Below are positions 1-7,659 of a stretch of 64,000 nucleotides of DNA, piece by piece. The notes beneath the pieces were generated by a model, which saw only the letters and a list, made by a program, of their open reading frames with translations, was not told the origin of the DNA and ran no database searches. The stretch comes from Mucilaginibacter paludis DSM 18603 (GTDB lineage Bacteria; Bacteroidota; Bacteroidia; Sphingobacteriales; Sphingobacteriaceae): assembly GCF_000166195.2 (NCBI RefSeq), contig NZ_CM001403.1, forward strand, positions 7,676,877-7,740,876. The letters are read 5' to 3'. The position numbers and the translations under genes are program-made. Every line of letters begins with the position of its first letter. Position 1 is the first letter of the stretch.

Positions 1-1777
1 AAGAGCCCGAAAAGATATACTTGGTATCAAAAGTATAAATTAAACGACCGTAGTACGATATCAGCGTATATTGAGGTTTATCGTAAGGATAAACCTGTTC
101 AGAACCCGCTATCAGGGTGCCGTTGGCGCTGTAATTGGCGTAGTTATAGTTGGTGGTTAAAAAATCGTAGTAACCGTAACCGGCTGTTACATTGATGTTA
201 CTTTTTATTGATTTAATATCACTGGTATAGTTTAAATAAGCTTCGGCGGTTTTGTTAAAGATATTTTGGTGATACTCTGTATTGGTACCCTGGGTTGAGT
301 AGCCTTGTGCCGCGTTAGCAGGTATGTAGGTGCCGCCGCCGCCTTTTGAAACATCATACCCAAGGTTGATGTTGGCGTGTAAAGCCTTTAGGAACGGAAA
401 ACGGTAATCAATTGTACCATTGCCAATACTGCGGTAGGTATCACCATTGTTGTATTTATCCAATAACAGGCCTACAGGGTTACGTGGAGCATTAGGGTTA
501 ACTCCGCTTGAAGCTGTTCCCGGTGTATTGTACCATTCGTAATAGCCGTTCCATGGCGAACCGGTAACGTGTACGGGTTGAGTTGGATCAAATGTTAAGG
601 CTGCGCCGATGGCATCCTGGTTGGCAAACCTGCTTTTTGCATAAGCGCCCTTAACGTTAAAGTCAAATTTCAGGTCGTCGTTAAAAAACTTAGGGCTCAG
701 CCTGATAGACATGGTTGTGCGCTCCAACTTGTCTGTTAATAAAGTACCGCTTTGGTTAAGGTAACCTAACGAAAAGCGGTAAGGTGTATGTTTAGTAGTA
801 CCGCTTACACTGAAATCATTATCAGATGCAAATGCGTTCTGATAAATCTCTTTTTGCCAGTCGGTATTGGAGTTGCCTAACAGAGCCGCTTTATTGGTGC
901 CGTTAGCAGCATCATAAGCTTTAACGTATGCGCGAATTTGGTCGCCGCTTAAAACCGAGATCTCTTTAGGGTTGGTAGCAATAGAGTTTTTAGAAGAGAA
1001 ACTGAATTGAGGTGCGCCCGAGGTACCTTTTTTGGTAGTGATGATAATTACACCGTTTGAAGCCCTTGAACCATAAATAGCTGTTGATGCGGCATCTTTC
1101 AATACGGTAAAGGTTTCAATATCATCAGGATTGATCATACTTAACGGATCGCCCACACCCGAAATGGATGATGTGCCATCGGCTTTCTTGGTGCTTTGCA
1201 AGGGGATACCATCAACAATGATCAAGGGATCGTTACTTGAATTTAATGATGCACCCTGACGGATACGGATAGTTGAACCGGCTCCCGGCTGGCCGCCATT
1301 GGTAGTGATAGACACGCCCGATATTTTACCCTGGATGAGTTGGGCAGGCGACGCGGTAGTACCTTGTTGAAAATCCTTGGACGATACGGTTGAAATAGCT
1401 CCGGTTAAATCTTTTTTAGTTTGTGTACCGTAACCAATTACCACCACCTCGTTCAAGCTTTTTGAGTTGGGAGCCAGGCTAAAATCAACCGTTTGGTGGC
1501 CAGCCGTTACCGTAATTGATTTTGATAAAGCCGCGTAGCCAATAAAGCTGGCTGTTATTGTATAGGCACCGGGCTTAACCCCTTTAATGGTAAAAACACC
1601 ATTGCCGTCAGTAGCACCACCAATGCCCCCCGATAGGGTAACCGATGCTCCAGGCAAGGGGAGTTTATTTTCATCAATAATTTTACCCGAAATACTTCCT
1701 GTTTGAGCAAATGCCATACCGGATATGATGAGCATTGCCATTAACAGCATGTACTTTTTTAAATAATTGTGTCTCAT
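1..1777 (-). CDS. SusC/RagA-type TonB-dependent receptor, N-terminal part (runs off the window)
   Basis: This is the 5' part of an outer-membrane receptor that imports oligomers, with energy from TonB, in partnership with a SusD lipoprotein. About 592 codons are open from the ATG at 1777 to base 1, and the gene continues beyond the window. It starts with a signal peptide (residues 1-24, ending GMAFAQ) and a carboxypeptidase-regulatory-like beta-sandwich (about 25-110). A plug domain follows with the family landmarks EVVVIGYGTQ, the VDGIP segment, and the stretch around DIETFTVLKDAASTAIYGSRASNG. The rest is barrel strands. The cognate SusD would lie downstream, outside the window. The upstream DUF6377 gene may be its regulator. 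The substrate cannot be told from this half. Confidence 0.95.
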   Translation of the reverse strand, partial: MRHNYLKKYMLLMAMLIISGMAFAQTGSISGKIIDENKLPLPGASVTLSGGIGGATDGNGVFTIKGVKPGAYTITASFIGYAALSKSITVTAGHQTVDFSLAPNSKSLNEVVVIGYGTQTKKDLTGAISTVSSKDFQQGTTASPAQLIQGKISGVSITTNGGQPGAGSTIRIRQGASLNSSNDPLIIVDGIPLQSTKKADGTSSISGVGDPLSMINPDDIETFTVLKDAASTAIYGSRASNGVIIITTKKGTSGAPQFSFSSKNSIATNPKEISVLSGDQIRAYVKAYDAANGTNKAALLGNSNTDWQKEIYQNAFASDNDFSVSGTTKHTPYRFSLGYLNQSGTLLTDKLERTTMSIRLSPKFFNDDLKFDFNVKGAYAKSRFANQDAIGAALTFDPTQPVHVTGSPWNGYYEWYNTPGTASSGVNPNAPRNPVGLLLDKYNNGDTYRSIGNGTIDYRFPFLKALHANINLGYDVSKGGGGTYIPANAAQGYSTQGTNTEYHQNIFNKTAEAYLNYTSDIKSIKSNINVTAGYGYYDFLTTNYNYANYSANGTLIAGSEQVYPYDKPQYTLISYYGRLIYTFDTKYIFSGS

Positions 1778-2494
1778 TTATTTGGAATTTGTGAATAAAA
1801 AGGATTTTATTCTGGTTATTTTAATTGGTTTTAAAAGACAAAAAAGCTTGCTTCCTGTTATTAAGCAATAACTGCATTTTAAGTTGAGTAGCGTATTTTC
1901 ATATTGGTTTATTGGGTTTTAATTGGTTTCTTTTTTTTGCCGGTTAAGTTTCCGCTATAGCTGTACGGTTAAATACAACTGTTTAGAAGGCACTTTAACA
2001 GCAAACAATAATCGGTTTATGCGTCAAAAATTCTGGTTAGTTTTATTGCCTTTGATTTGCAAGGCAAGCCGGAATTGATTTGATATACAAAGGAAGATGG
2101 CTTTTGGAGTAAAAGCTATTTGTTTAGAGAAAATTTAAAAAAATAACGCCTTTTTAAAAGTTAAAATATTGATTTATAAGTATTTTTAAAATAATGCATC
2201 TGGAAAAATATAAATGTAATTTTAGATTTTTCAGGGATAACTTGACGGGAAAACAGCGATTTACAAGGCAGGAAAAATAAAACCCTACATAGTGTTAACT
2301 ATACAATAAGGGTATATCAAGCGTGCACAGAAGGGAAGCTGATCCATTTTACATCGCGAACGTTATCATTCCGGAAGATCTTCCCGGATAAGGAGATGTG
2401 GAACAATTTGGGTTGATCTATCTTTTTAACGATATCCATATAAACACAACCATAAACCAGGCTTGCCAACAATAGATCAAGGCACACCAAGAAT
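1778..2494. other. Intergenic region upstream of the SusC gene
   Basis: About 717 bases lie between the DUF6377 gene and the SusC start. The half nearest SusC is very AT-rich, with poly-A/T runs around 2130-2230, and should carry the susC promoter. I could not find a clean TAnnTTTG element on the minus strand. A 76-codon open frame at 2317-2547 overlaps the DUF6377 gene end and has no protein-like features. No RNA gene was recognised. Confidence 0.5.
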
Positions 2495-4111
2495 CTAAGC
2501 TTTGTTAGAAATATCAACCGCTTTGATGGCCATAATACGGTGTTCAAATTGATCGCTGGATATGGCTTTGGCTTTGATGCGCATTTTGTATACGTAAATG
2601 GTTTTTTCTGAATACTCTAAAATTTTGGCAATTGTTTCTGTATCCGATATGCCCATGCGTATCAGTGCGAAAATGCGGAGATCAGTTGTTAAAACCTCAT
2701 CCTCTTTGGGCCATATCTGATCTTCCTTACGGAACATGGCATTAAACTCGGTAATAAAGTTGGGGAATATCTTGATGAATACATGGTCGAAGGTATAGAA
2801 CAAAGTGTCGCGCTCTTTTTTGATGTTGATCTTATCCACAACAATCTGGATGTCATCGTATTTTTTAGCACGTAGTTTCGTATCAACGGAGCGCTTTAAC
2901 TTTTCCAGCTGCAAAATATAGCCTGATATCACATTAAAAAAGTAACCGATGTAATCTTCCTTAATCTTGGTGCCTTCAAGCAGCTTCTCATTGATGCGTT
3001 CTAACTGTATATTCTTGTCGTCAATGATTTTTTCTTTCGCTTTCAGATCATTTAACCGCCTGAACAGCATCACCGAAAACCAAACCACCAGCAGGGCCAA
3101 TACGGTAAGCGTAACCATGTAGATGATAAAGCTCCTTTTTTCACTTTCAATAAAATTCAGCCTGTCTGATGCTACAATGGGTAGCAGGGTGCCTATCTGG
3201 ATCTTTCGCTGGCGTGCGCCGTAAAACTCGGCATCAGCAAGGGCCTGTTGCAGGTAAATGTAGGCGTGATTAACATCGCCCGATTTATACAACAATTCGG
3301 CAAGCCAGAACAAGGCCACCGTCTCCTTGGTTGATGAGCGGATGTCGTTAATAGAAGCCTGCAATAAAAGATCCGTGCTTTGTTCGCGTTTGGTATTCGA
3401 ATAAATAGTGCTTAGTGTAGAGTACACAATGGCTTTTTGGTGATCGGTGAGCGCATGGTGATCCATCAGTTCAATAAAATCAACTGATGCTTCCTGCAAT
3501 TGCCCATTTTTCAGTTTCTTATATCCCGTAAGGTAAATTTTGTTGTAAGAGTTTGGCTTGCTTATCGCGATAGCTGAGTCAATATATTTGTTAGCCATCG
3601 CATTATAATAGGGTGCATAATGCCGGTCGTTATCATAATTAGCCAGGTCGTAGTAGGTGCGCGTCATCAGCGAATAGTACTCTATTTTTACGCTATCATC
3701 CAGGGGCTCGATATTGATGTTGCTTAAATTATCAAAAGTTTCTTTAAACATTCCCGAGGATAAGAGGATGAAGCCGAGTTTGATTTTGCTGTAATCTTCC
3801 TTGCCCTTATCCTTCATGGCATGGCTCAGTTCCTGCAATTTGGTGGCGAACACATAAGCCGAATCGTACTGGTACGATTTATACTCATCATAAAGTTGAG
3901 AACATTTGTCGAACTGTGCCACAAGGTTGTTTTTTGGAATTTTATTTAAAGAAGCTTTGAGGCTTTGAATAACCTGTTCCTTACGCTGATCGTAAATATG
4001 TTTGCGGCTAAATTCGTTTTTTAGTTGTTCGAGCAGGCTGTCAGTTTTAACCGATGAAAAAGCAGGAAATGAAAAAAGTATGAGAAACGCAAACAACAAG
4101 AAGCTACGCAT
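2495..4111 (-). CDS. DUF6377-type membrane regulator (TPR-like sensor with C-terminal HTH)
   Basis: This 538-residue protein has the architecture of the Bacteroidetes DUF6377 family, often found beside SusC/SusD genes. A signal peptide (1-19) is followed by an alpha-helical, TPR-like periplasmic region (about 25-320). One membrane segment lies near 326-348, rich in L/V/I/W, and is followed by a coiled-coil-like helix (about 350-385) and a cytoplasmic tail. The last 80 residues contain a LuxR/GerE-like helix-turn-helix (TDLRIFALIRMGISDTETIA, then SEKTIYVYKMRIKAKA). It probably senses a periplasmic signal and controls the adjacent SusC operon, but neither DNA target nor ligand is visible. It lies on the same strand as SusC, about 0.7 kb upstream, so it need not be cotranscribed. 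Confidence 0.8.
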   Translation of the reverse strand: MRSFLLFAFLILFSFPAFSSVKTDSLLEQLKNEFSRKHIYDQRKEQVIQSLKASLNKIPKNNLVAQFDKCSQLYDEYKSYQYDSAYVFATKLQELSHAMKDKGKEDYSKIKLGFILLSSGMFKETFDNLSNINIEPLDDSVKIEYYSLMTRTYYDLANYDNDRHYAPYYNAMANKYIDSAIAISKPNSYNKIYLTGYKKLKNGQLQEASVDFIELMDHHALTDHQKAIVYSTLSTIYSNTKREQSTDLLLQASINDIRSSTKETVALFWLAELLYKSGDVNHAYIYLQQALADAEFYGARQRKIQIGTLLPIVASDRLNFIESEKRSFIIYMVTLTVLALLVVWFSVMLFRRLNDLKAKEKIIDDKNIQLERINEKLLEGTKIKEDYIGYFFNVISGYILQLEKLKRSVDTKLRAKKYDDIQIVVDKINIKKERDTLFYTFDHVFIKIFPNFITEFNAMFRKEDQIWPKEDEVLTTDLRIFALIRMGISDTETIAKILEYSEKTIYVYKMRIKAKAISSDQFEHRIMAIKAVDISNKA

Positions 4112-4464
4112 AATTGGTCTTTAAAAATGCAAATTAAACTATAATTTAGATGCAAATACGAAATTTAAATGGTACGAAGTTCAGTTTATCAAAATTTCAT
4201 ATTTATACTATTCAATACAAAATGTTTAACCGGCATTTCAAAAGATCATATTCTGTAAAATCTGCATATATAAAGCAACGCACTTTAAAATGGCATAAAT
4301 AGAAATTGCCCCAAAACGAATGCGTATCTGATGAGTTGAGCGTTGTTGACGAGAAAACATCCACCGGTATTTTAATGATGGATGCTTTAAAAATCGACTT
4401 CTTTCTGATGACCGTCCTTTCGGCTTACTAACTAAACGACCTTGGAGCGTGCTGAAGTATTTCG
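4112..4464. other. Intergenic region, no gene recognised
   Basis: This stretch of 353 bases lies between the DUF6377 gene and the small hypothetical gene. It is AT-rich near 4130-4300. On the plus strand a frame ending near 4431 reads about 28 residues without a stop (DEKTSTGILMMDALKIDFF and on), but there is no start, ribosome site or recognised family. It may be a gene remnant or chance. No hairpin terminator or RNA gene was seen. Confidence 0.35.
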
Positions 4465-4815
4465 TCAGAAAGGTTCTTTTCTCAATTTAACAATCCTTAA
4501 GGCATCTTCCTTAACTTCGGGACTAAAACCGTCAGCTTCCGAGATGTCATAAAGGCCGTCTACCAATTGTGCTATTACAGTTTCAAAATATCTCGAACCA
4601 CCTATGCCATCGTATCGACGTGCAATGTGTTTATCAAACTTTGCTATAGCATTAAAAATTTTGTAATAAGCTTCTTTGGTATCAGTGTTGCCGCTTTTCC
4701 ATGCCTGTAAAATAGAATCAAACTCTTTTAAGCCCTGTTCAAATTCTATCAACAGACCCTTATCCATCAATTGCCTTGCAATTTTTTTATCTTTTTTAGG
4801 TAGTTCGTAATACAT
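4465..4815 (-). CDS. Small soluble hypothetical protein (116 aa)
   Basis: I do not recognise this protein. It is 116 residues long, rich in Lys, Asp and Glu, without signal peptide or membrane segment, and is predicted to be mostly helical. The start is the ATG at 4815. No longer in-frame ATG is visible upstream. The composition and even helical pattern look like a real cytoplasmic protein rather than a shadow frame, and no larger gene covers it on either strand. It stands alone, with about 290 bases to the divergent peptide transporter and 353 bases to the DUF6377 gene, so context gives no clue to function. Confidence 0.6.
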   Translation of the reverse strand: MYYELPKKDKKIARQLMDKGLLIEFEQGLKEFDSILQAWKSGNTDTKEAYYKIFNAIAKFDKHIARRYDGIGGSRYFETVIAQLVDGLYDISEADGFSPEVKEDALRIVKLRKEPF

Positions 4816-5104
4816 ACTCTTATAAACTAAAATCAGTTACTCAAATATCGCAAAACCACCAATAAAAAAAGCAAACATTGCCATATTCAGTTTTTGAACC
4901 GGGCTTATTAAACTTATGCTTAAAACTATACTAAGGAGCCATCTCAAGGTCTGTTACAGTGGGCTGCCAAAGGAAAGTAAGAGAATTCGACGAAGCTCAT
5001 ACCTGTTTAATATTTAAGGCCTTTTTATAAAACAAGCTAAATTATTGCCGCTAAAGGTGAATATCCGGCAAAAATAATAACGGATTTTGCTTCAATTTTA
5101 TAGC

Positions 5105-6571
5105 ATGGCAGAAACGGGCGTAAACAGCAATAAATATCCCAAAAGCATCTATTATATTATCGCGAACGAAGGGGCCGAGCGCTTTAGCTTTTACGGCATG
5201 CGATCTATTCTGGCCACTTTTTTAGTGGCTCATTTTTTTAATCCTTCGTTAAATCCGGCCCTGCAAAGCGTGGCGGAAGCTAAAGCGAACGAGGCCACTC
5301 ATTTTTTTGTTTCGTTAGCTTATGCGCTGCCATTTTTGGGCGGCCTTATGGCCGATTGGTTTTTTGGCAAGTACAAGGTTATCTTTTATATTTCGCTGGT
5401 ATACTGTGCCGGCCACCTCTGTTTGGCGCTGTTTGAAGATAAGCTTGAGGTATTTCAATATGGCTTACTTTTGATTGCCATTGGAGCCGGGGGCATCAAA
5501 TCGTGCGTGACGGCTAACCTGGGCGACCAGTTTACAGCAGCCAACAGGCACCTGTTATCAAAGGTATATAGCTGGTTTTACTTTAGTATCAATGCGGGAT
5601 CAGTTTTATCAACCGTCATGATTCCCTTAATCTATGCCAATTACGGTCCGAAATGGGCTTTTGGCATTCCCGGTATTTTGATGGCTTTGGCTGCGCTGAT
5701 CTTCTTTCTTGGCCGCAAAAACTACGTTAACGTTCCTCCTTCGGGAGTTAACAAAAATAATTTTGTGTTTATTTCGGTGTATGCGCTTTTTAACTTTAAG
5801 CGCAAGAAAAAAGGCAGCCATTTGCTTGATGTAGCAAAAGAGAAGTTTGATGCCGTGAAGGTGGAGGATGTTAAAACTGTATACAATGTACTGGCCGTTT
5901 TTAGTTTTATCCCTATTTTCTGGGCACTTTGGGATCAGAATCTATCCGAGTGGGTGCTGCAAGCCACCAAGCTGGACTTGAACGTGTTGGGCTTTAAATT
6001 TTTGCCTGAGCAAATTCAAACAGCCAATGCGCTTTTCCTGTTGCTGTTTATACCCTTGTTTAATTACCTGCTCTATCCGTTTTTAGATAAAAGGGGGATC
6101 AAAACAACTCCGCTGCGACGAATAGGAGCAGGTTTAGTATTAACAGCGCTCGCTTTTGTTGTGATTGCCTTATTGCAGGTTGAGGTTGATGCAGGAGGGC
6201 ATCCATCTGCCTTATGGCAATTGCTGGCTTATGCTATCCTGGCGGCGGCCGAAGTTTTGGTATCTATAACAGGTTTGGAGTATGCCTACACGCAGGCCAG
6301 CAAATCCATGAAGAGTACGCTGGTAGCTATCTGGCTATTAACCACGGCTCTGGGTAATTTATTTACAGCCCTGGTTAATAAGAGCATCAGTAACGGCGGT
6401 TTTTTTGCTCAATTTAAGGGTGCCAATTATTATTGGTTTTTTATAGGGCTGCTATGCTTTTTTATCCTGGTGTATATGCTCGTCTCTCCCCATATAAGCG
6501 AGCGGAAGGACTCTGCTGATATTCAGCTGCTGCCCGAAGACAGTATCCCGGTTTATGATTTGATAGAGTAA
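5105..6571 (+). CDS. Proton-dependent oligopeptide transporter (POT/PTR family)
   Basis: This inner-membrane MFS symporter imports di- and tripeptides with protons. It has 488 residues from the ATG at 5105. An upstream in-frame TTG at 5087 is less likely. The N-terminus carries the POT signature NEGAERFSFYGMRSILATFL, which includes the ExxER proton-coupling motif. GAGGIKSCVTANLGDQF is the second conserved POT segment. About 12-14 hydrophobic segments are visible. It is followed after 73 bases by a secreted metallopeptidase gene on the same strand, and several exopeptidases lie further downstream. Import of Pro/Hyp-containing peptides fits the context, but the specificity is inference. Confidence 0.93.
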   Translation: MAETGVNSNKYPKSIYYIIANEGAERFSFYGMRSILATFLVAHFFNPSLNPALQSVAEAKANEATHFFVSLAYALPFLGGLMADWFFGKYKVIFYISLVYCAGHLCLALFEDKLEVFQYGLLLIAIGAGGIKSCVTANLGDQFTAANRHLLSKVYSWFYFSINAGSVLSTVMIPLIYANYGPKWAFGIPGILMALAALIFFLGRKNYVNVPPSGVNKNNFVFISVYALFNFKRKKKGSHLLDVAKEKFDAVKVEDVKTVYNVLAVFSFIPIFWALWDQNLSEWVLQATKLDLNVLGFKFLPEQIQTANALFLLLFIPLFNYLLYPFLDKRGIKTTPLRRIGAGLVLTALAFVVIALLQVEVDAGGHPSALWQLLAYAILAAAEVLVSITGLEYAYTQASKSMKSTLVAIWLLTTALGNLFTALVNKSISNGGFFAQFKGANYYWFFIGLLCFFILVYMLVSPHISERKDSADIQLLPEDSIPVYDLIE

Positions 6572-6644
6572 GGCTGTTTGACCAAATAGCAACAATAGAA
6601 AATAGAGTCGATTTTTTAAATTCAATCAACATAAAAACAATCTT

Positions 6645-7571
6645 ATGAAAAAGTATCCCTTGTTGGGTAATATAAACCTTTGGCCGGTTTTAACAACAGG
6701 CTTTTTGCTTGTTAATAGCCTATGCCACGCACAAACTCAATTAACGGATAAAAAGCCGTTAATTCCCAGTTTTGATAAGGCCATAATTACTAAGCCGCCG
6801 TTAAGTTTGGGTTTTGATCCGTTTTATCAAAAGTATACAGATGCGTTTGGCATTCCCGTTATTGCCTCTGAAAATGTTTCGGACGATGCCCTGTTGGTTG
6901 CCCGCGATATTATCAATTATATGTTACTCAAAAGGCCAGATGTTCGCGCCGGGATGATTAAGTTGAATGCCAGGTTATCTATTATAGGGAAAGCTGAAAT
7001 GCAAACAGATCTGCCCGAATGCCGCGACTGGAAGAAACCGGATTTTAATGATGAAAGGTTAACGCCGGGCGAGCGGGCTAACTATTATAAACCGGGAGGG
7101 ATAGCCAGCATGACAGACCGGGGCTATTGGAACCAAAGGGCCCGCGGGATGGGTGGCCTGCAAACATCATGCGCCGAAGAAAACCTTTTAGGCTATCCCG
7201 GTACTAAATATTTCGGCGAGAACATTATGGTGCACGAGTTTAGCCATAATGTGATGGCCGTTTTAGAATCGGTTGATCCGGATTTGGTTAAGGAAATCCA
7301 TGCCGCTTACCAGTCAGCGAAAGAAAAGGGACTTTACAAAGGGCAATACGCCATCAATACTGTTGCCGAATATTGGGCCGAAGGGACACAATGGTGGTTT
7401 TGGTCGAACATGGAATTTTACGACGGTACTACCCGCGTTCAGTCTCCTGATGATCTTAAAGCGTACGACCCTGTGCTCTACAGCATCATGGAAAAGGTTT
7501 ATGCAGGCCATCATATTCCGGGCGATGTATATTATGGATTAAATGTGAATAATCAGACCTATAAAAAATAG
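6645..7571 (+). CDS. Secreted zincin-type metallopeptidase-like protein
   Basis: This 308-residue protein has a Sec signal peptide (about 1-29, ending SLCHAQ). It carries an HExxH zinc motif as HEFSH (His197, Glu198, His201). The later segment VAEYWAEGTQWWF could supply the third, glutamate ligand, as in gluzincins of the anthrax-lethal-factor-like fold. No lipoprotein cysteine is seen, so it is probably periplasmic or secreted. I do not recognise a named peptidase family with certainty. It sits between a peptide importer and beta-L-arabinofuranosidases, so it could cut the backbone of a glycoprotein. An alternative is a non-proteolytic zincin fold involved in glycan binding. Confidence 0.72.
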   Translation: MKKYPLLGNINLWPVLTTGFLLVNSLCHAQTQLTDKKPLIPSFDKAIITKPPLSLGFDPFYQKYTDAFGIPVIASENVSDDALLVARDIINYMLLKRPDVRAGMIKLNARLSIIGKAEMQTDLPECRDWKKPDFNDERLTPGERANYYKPGGIASMTDRGYWNQRARGMGGLQTSCAEENLLGYPGTKYFGENIMVHEFSHNVMAVLESVDPDLVKEIHAAYQSAKEKGLYKGQYAINTVAEYWAEGTQWWFWSNMEFYDGTTRVQSPDDLKAYDPVLYSIMEKVYAGHHIPGDVYYGLNVNNQTYKK

Positions 7572-7593
7572 CCGTCCGGCTGAACATACTAAA

Positions 7594-7627
7594 ACAAGAA
7601 TAGGTCGCGTAAGCGGCCTATTCTTGT
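7594..7627. terminator. Hairpin between convergent zincin and GH127 genes
   Basis: A long stem of about 14 base pairs (7594-7608 pairing with 7613-7627, one G-U pair) closes a GTAA-type loop between the two convergent gene ends. There is an A4 run before it and only a weak T-rich stretch after, so a Rho-independent terminator acting in both directions is likely but not perfect. Confidence 0.6.
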
Positions 7628-7659
7628 GTAAATCAATATTTATTAAAAGCCCATTATTC

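Noticed and set aside
2317..2547. 76-codon minus-strand open frame
   Set aside because: It overlaps the end of the DUF6377 gene in another frame, has no ribosome site or protein-like composition.
5087..5104. TTG start for the POT transporter
   Set aside because: The ATG at 5105 begins directly before the conserved N-terminus. Similar TTG extensions were rejected for the DapA-like, S9, SusD, FAS1 and 2-hydroxyacid dehydrogenase genes.
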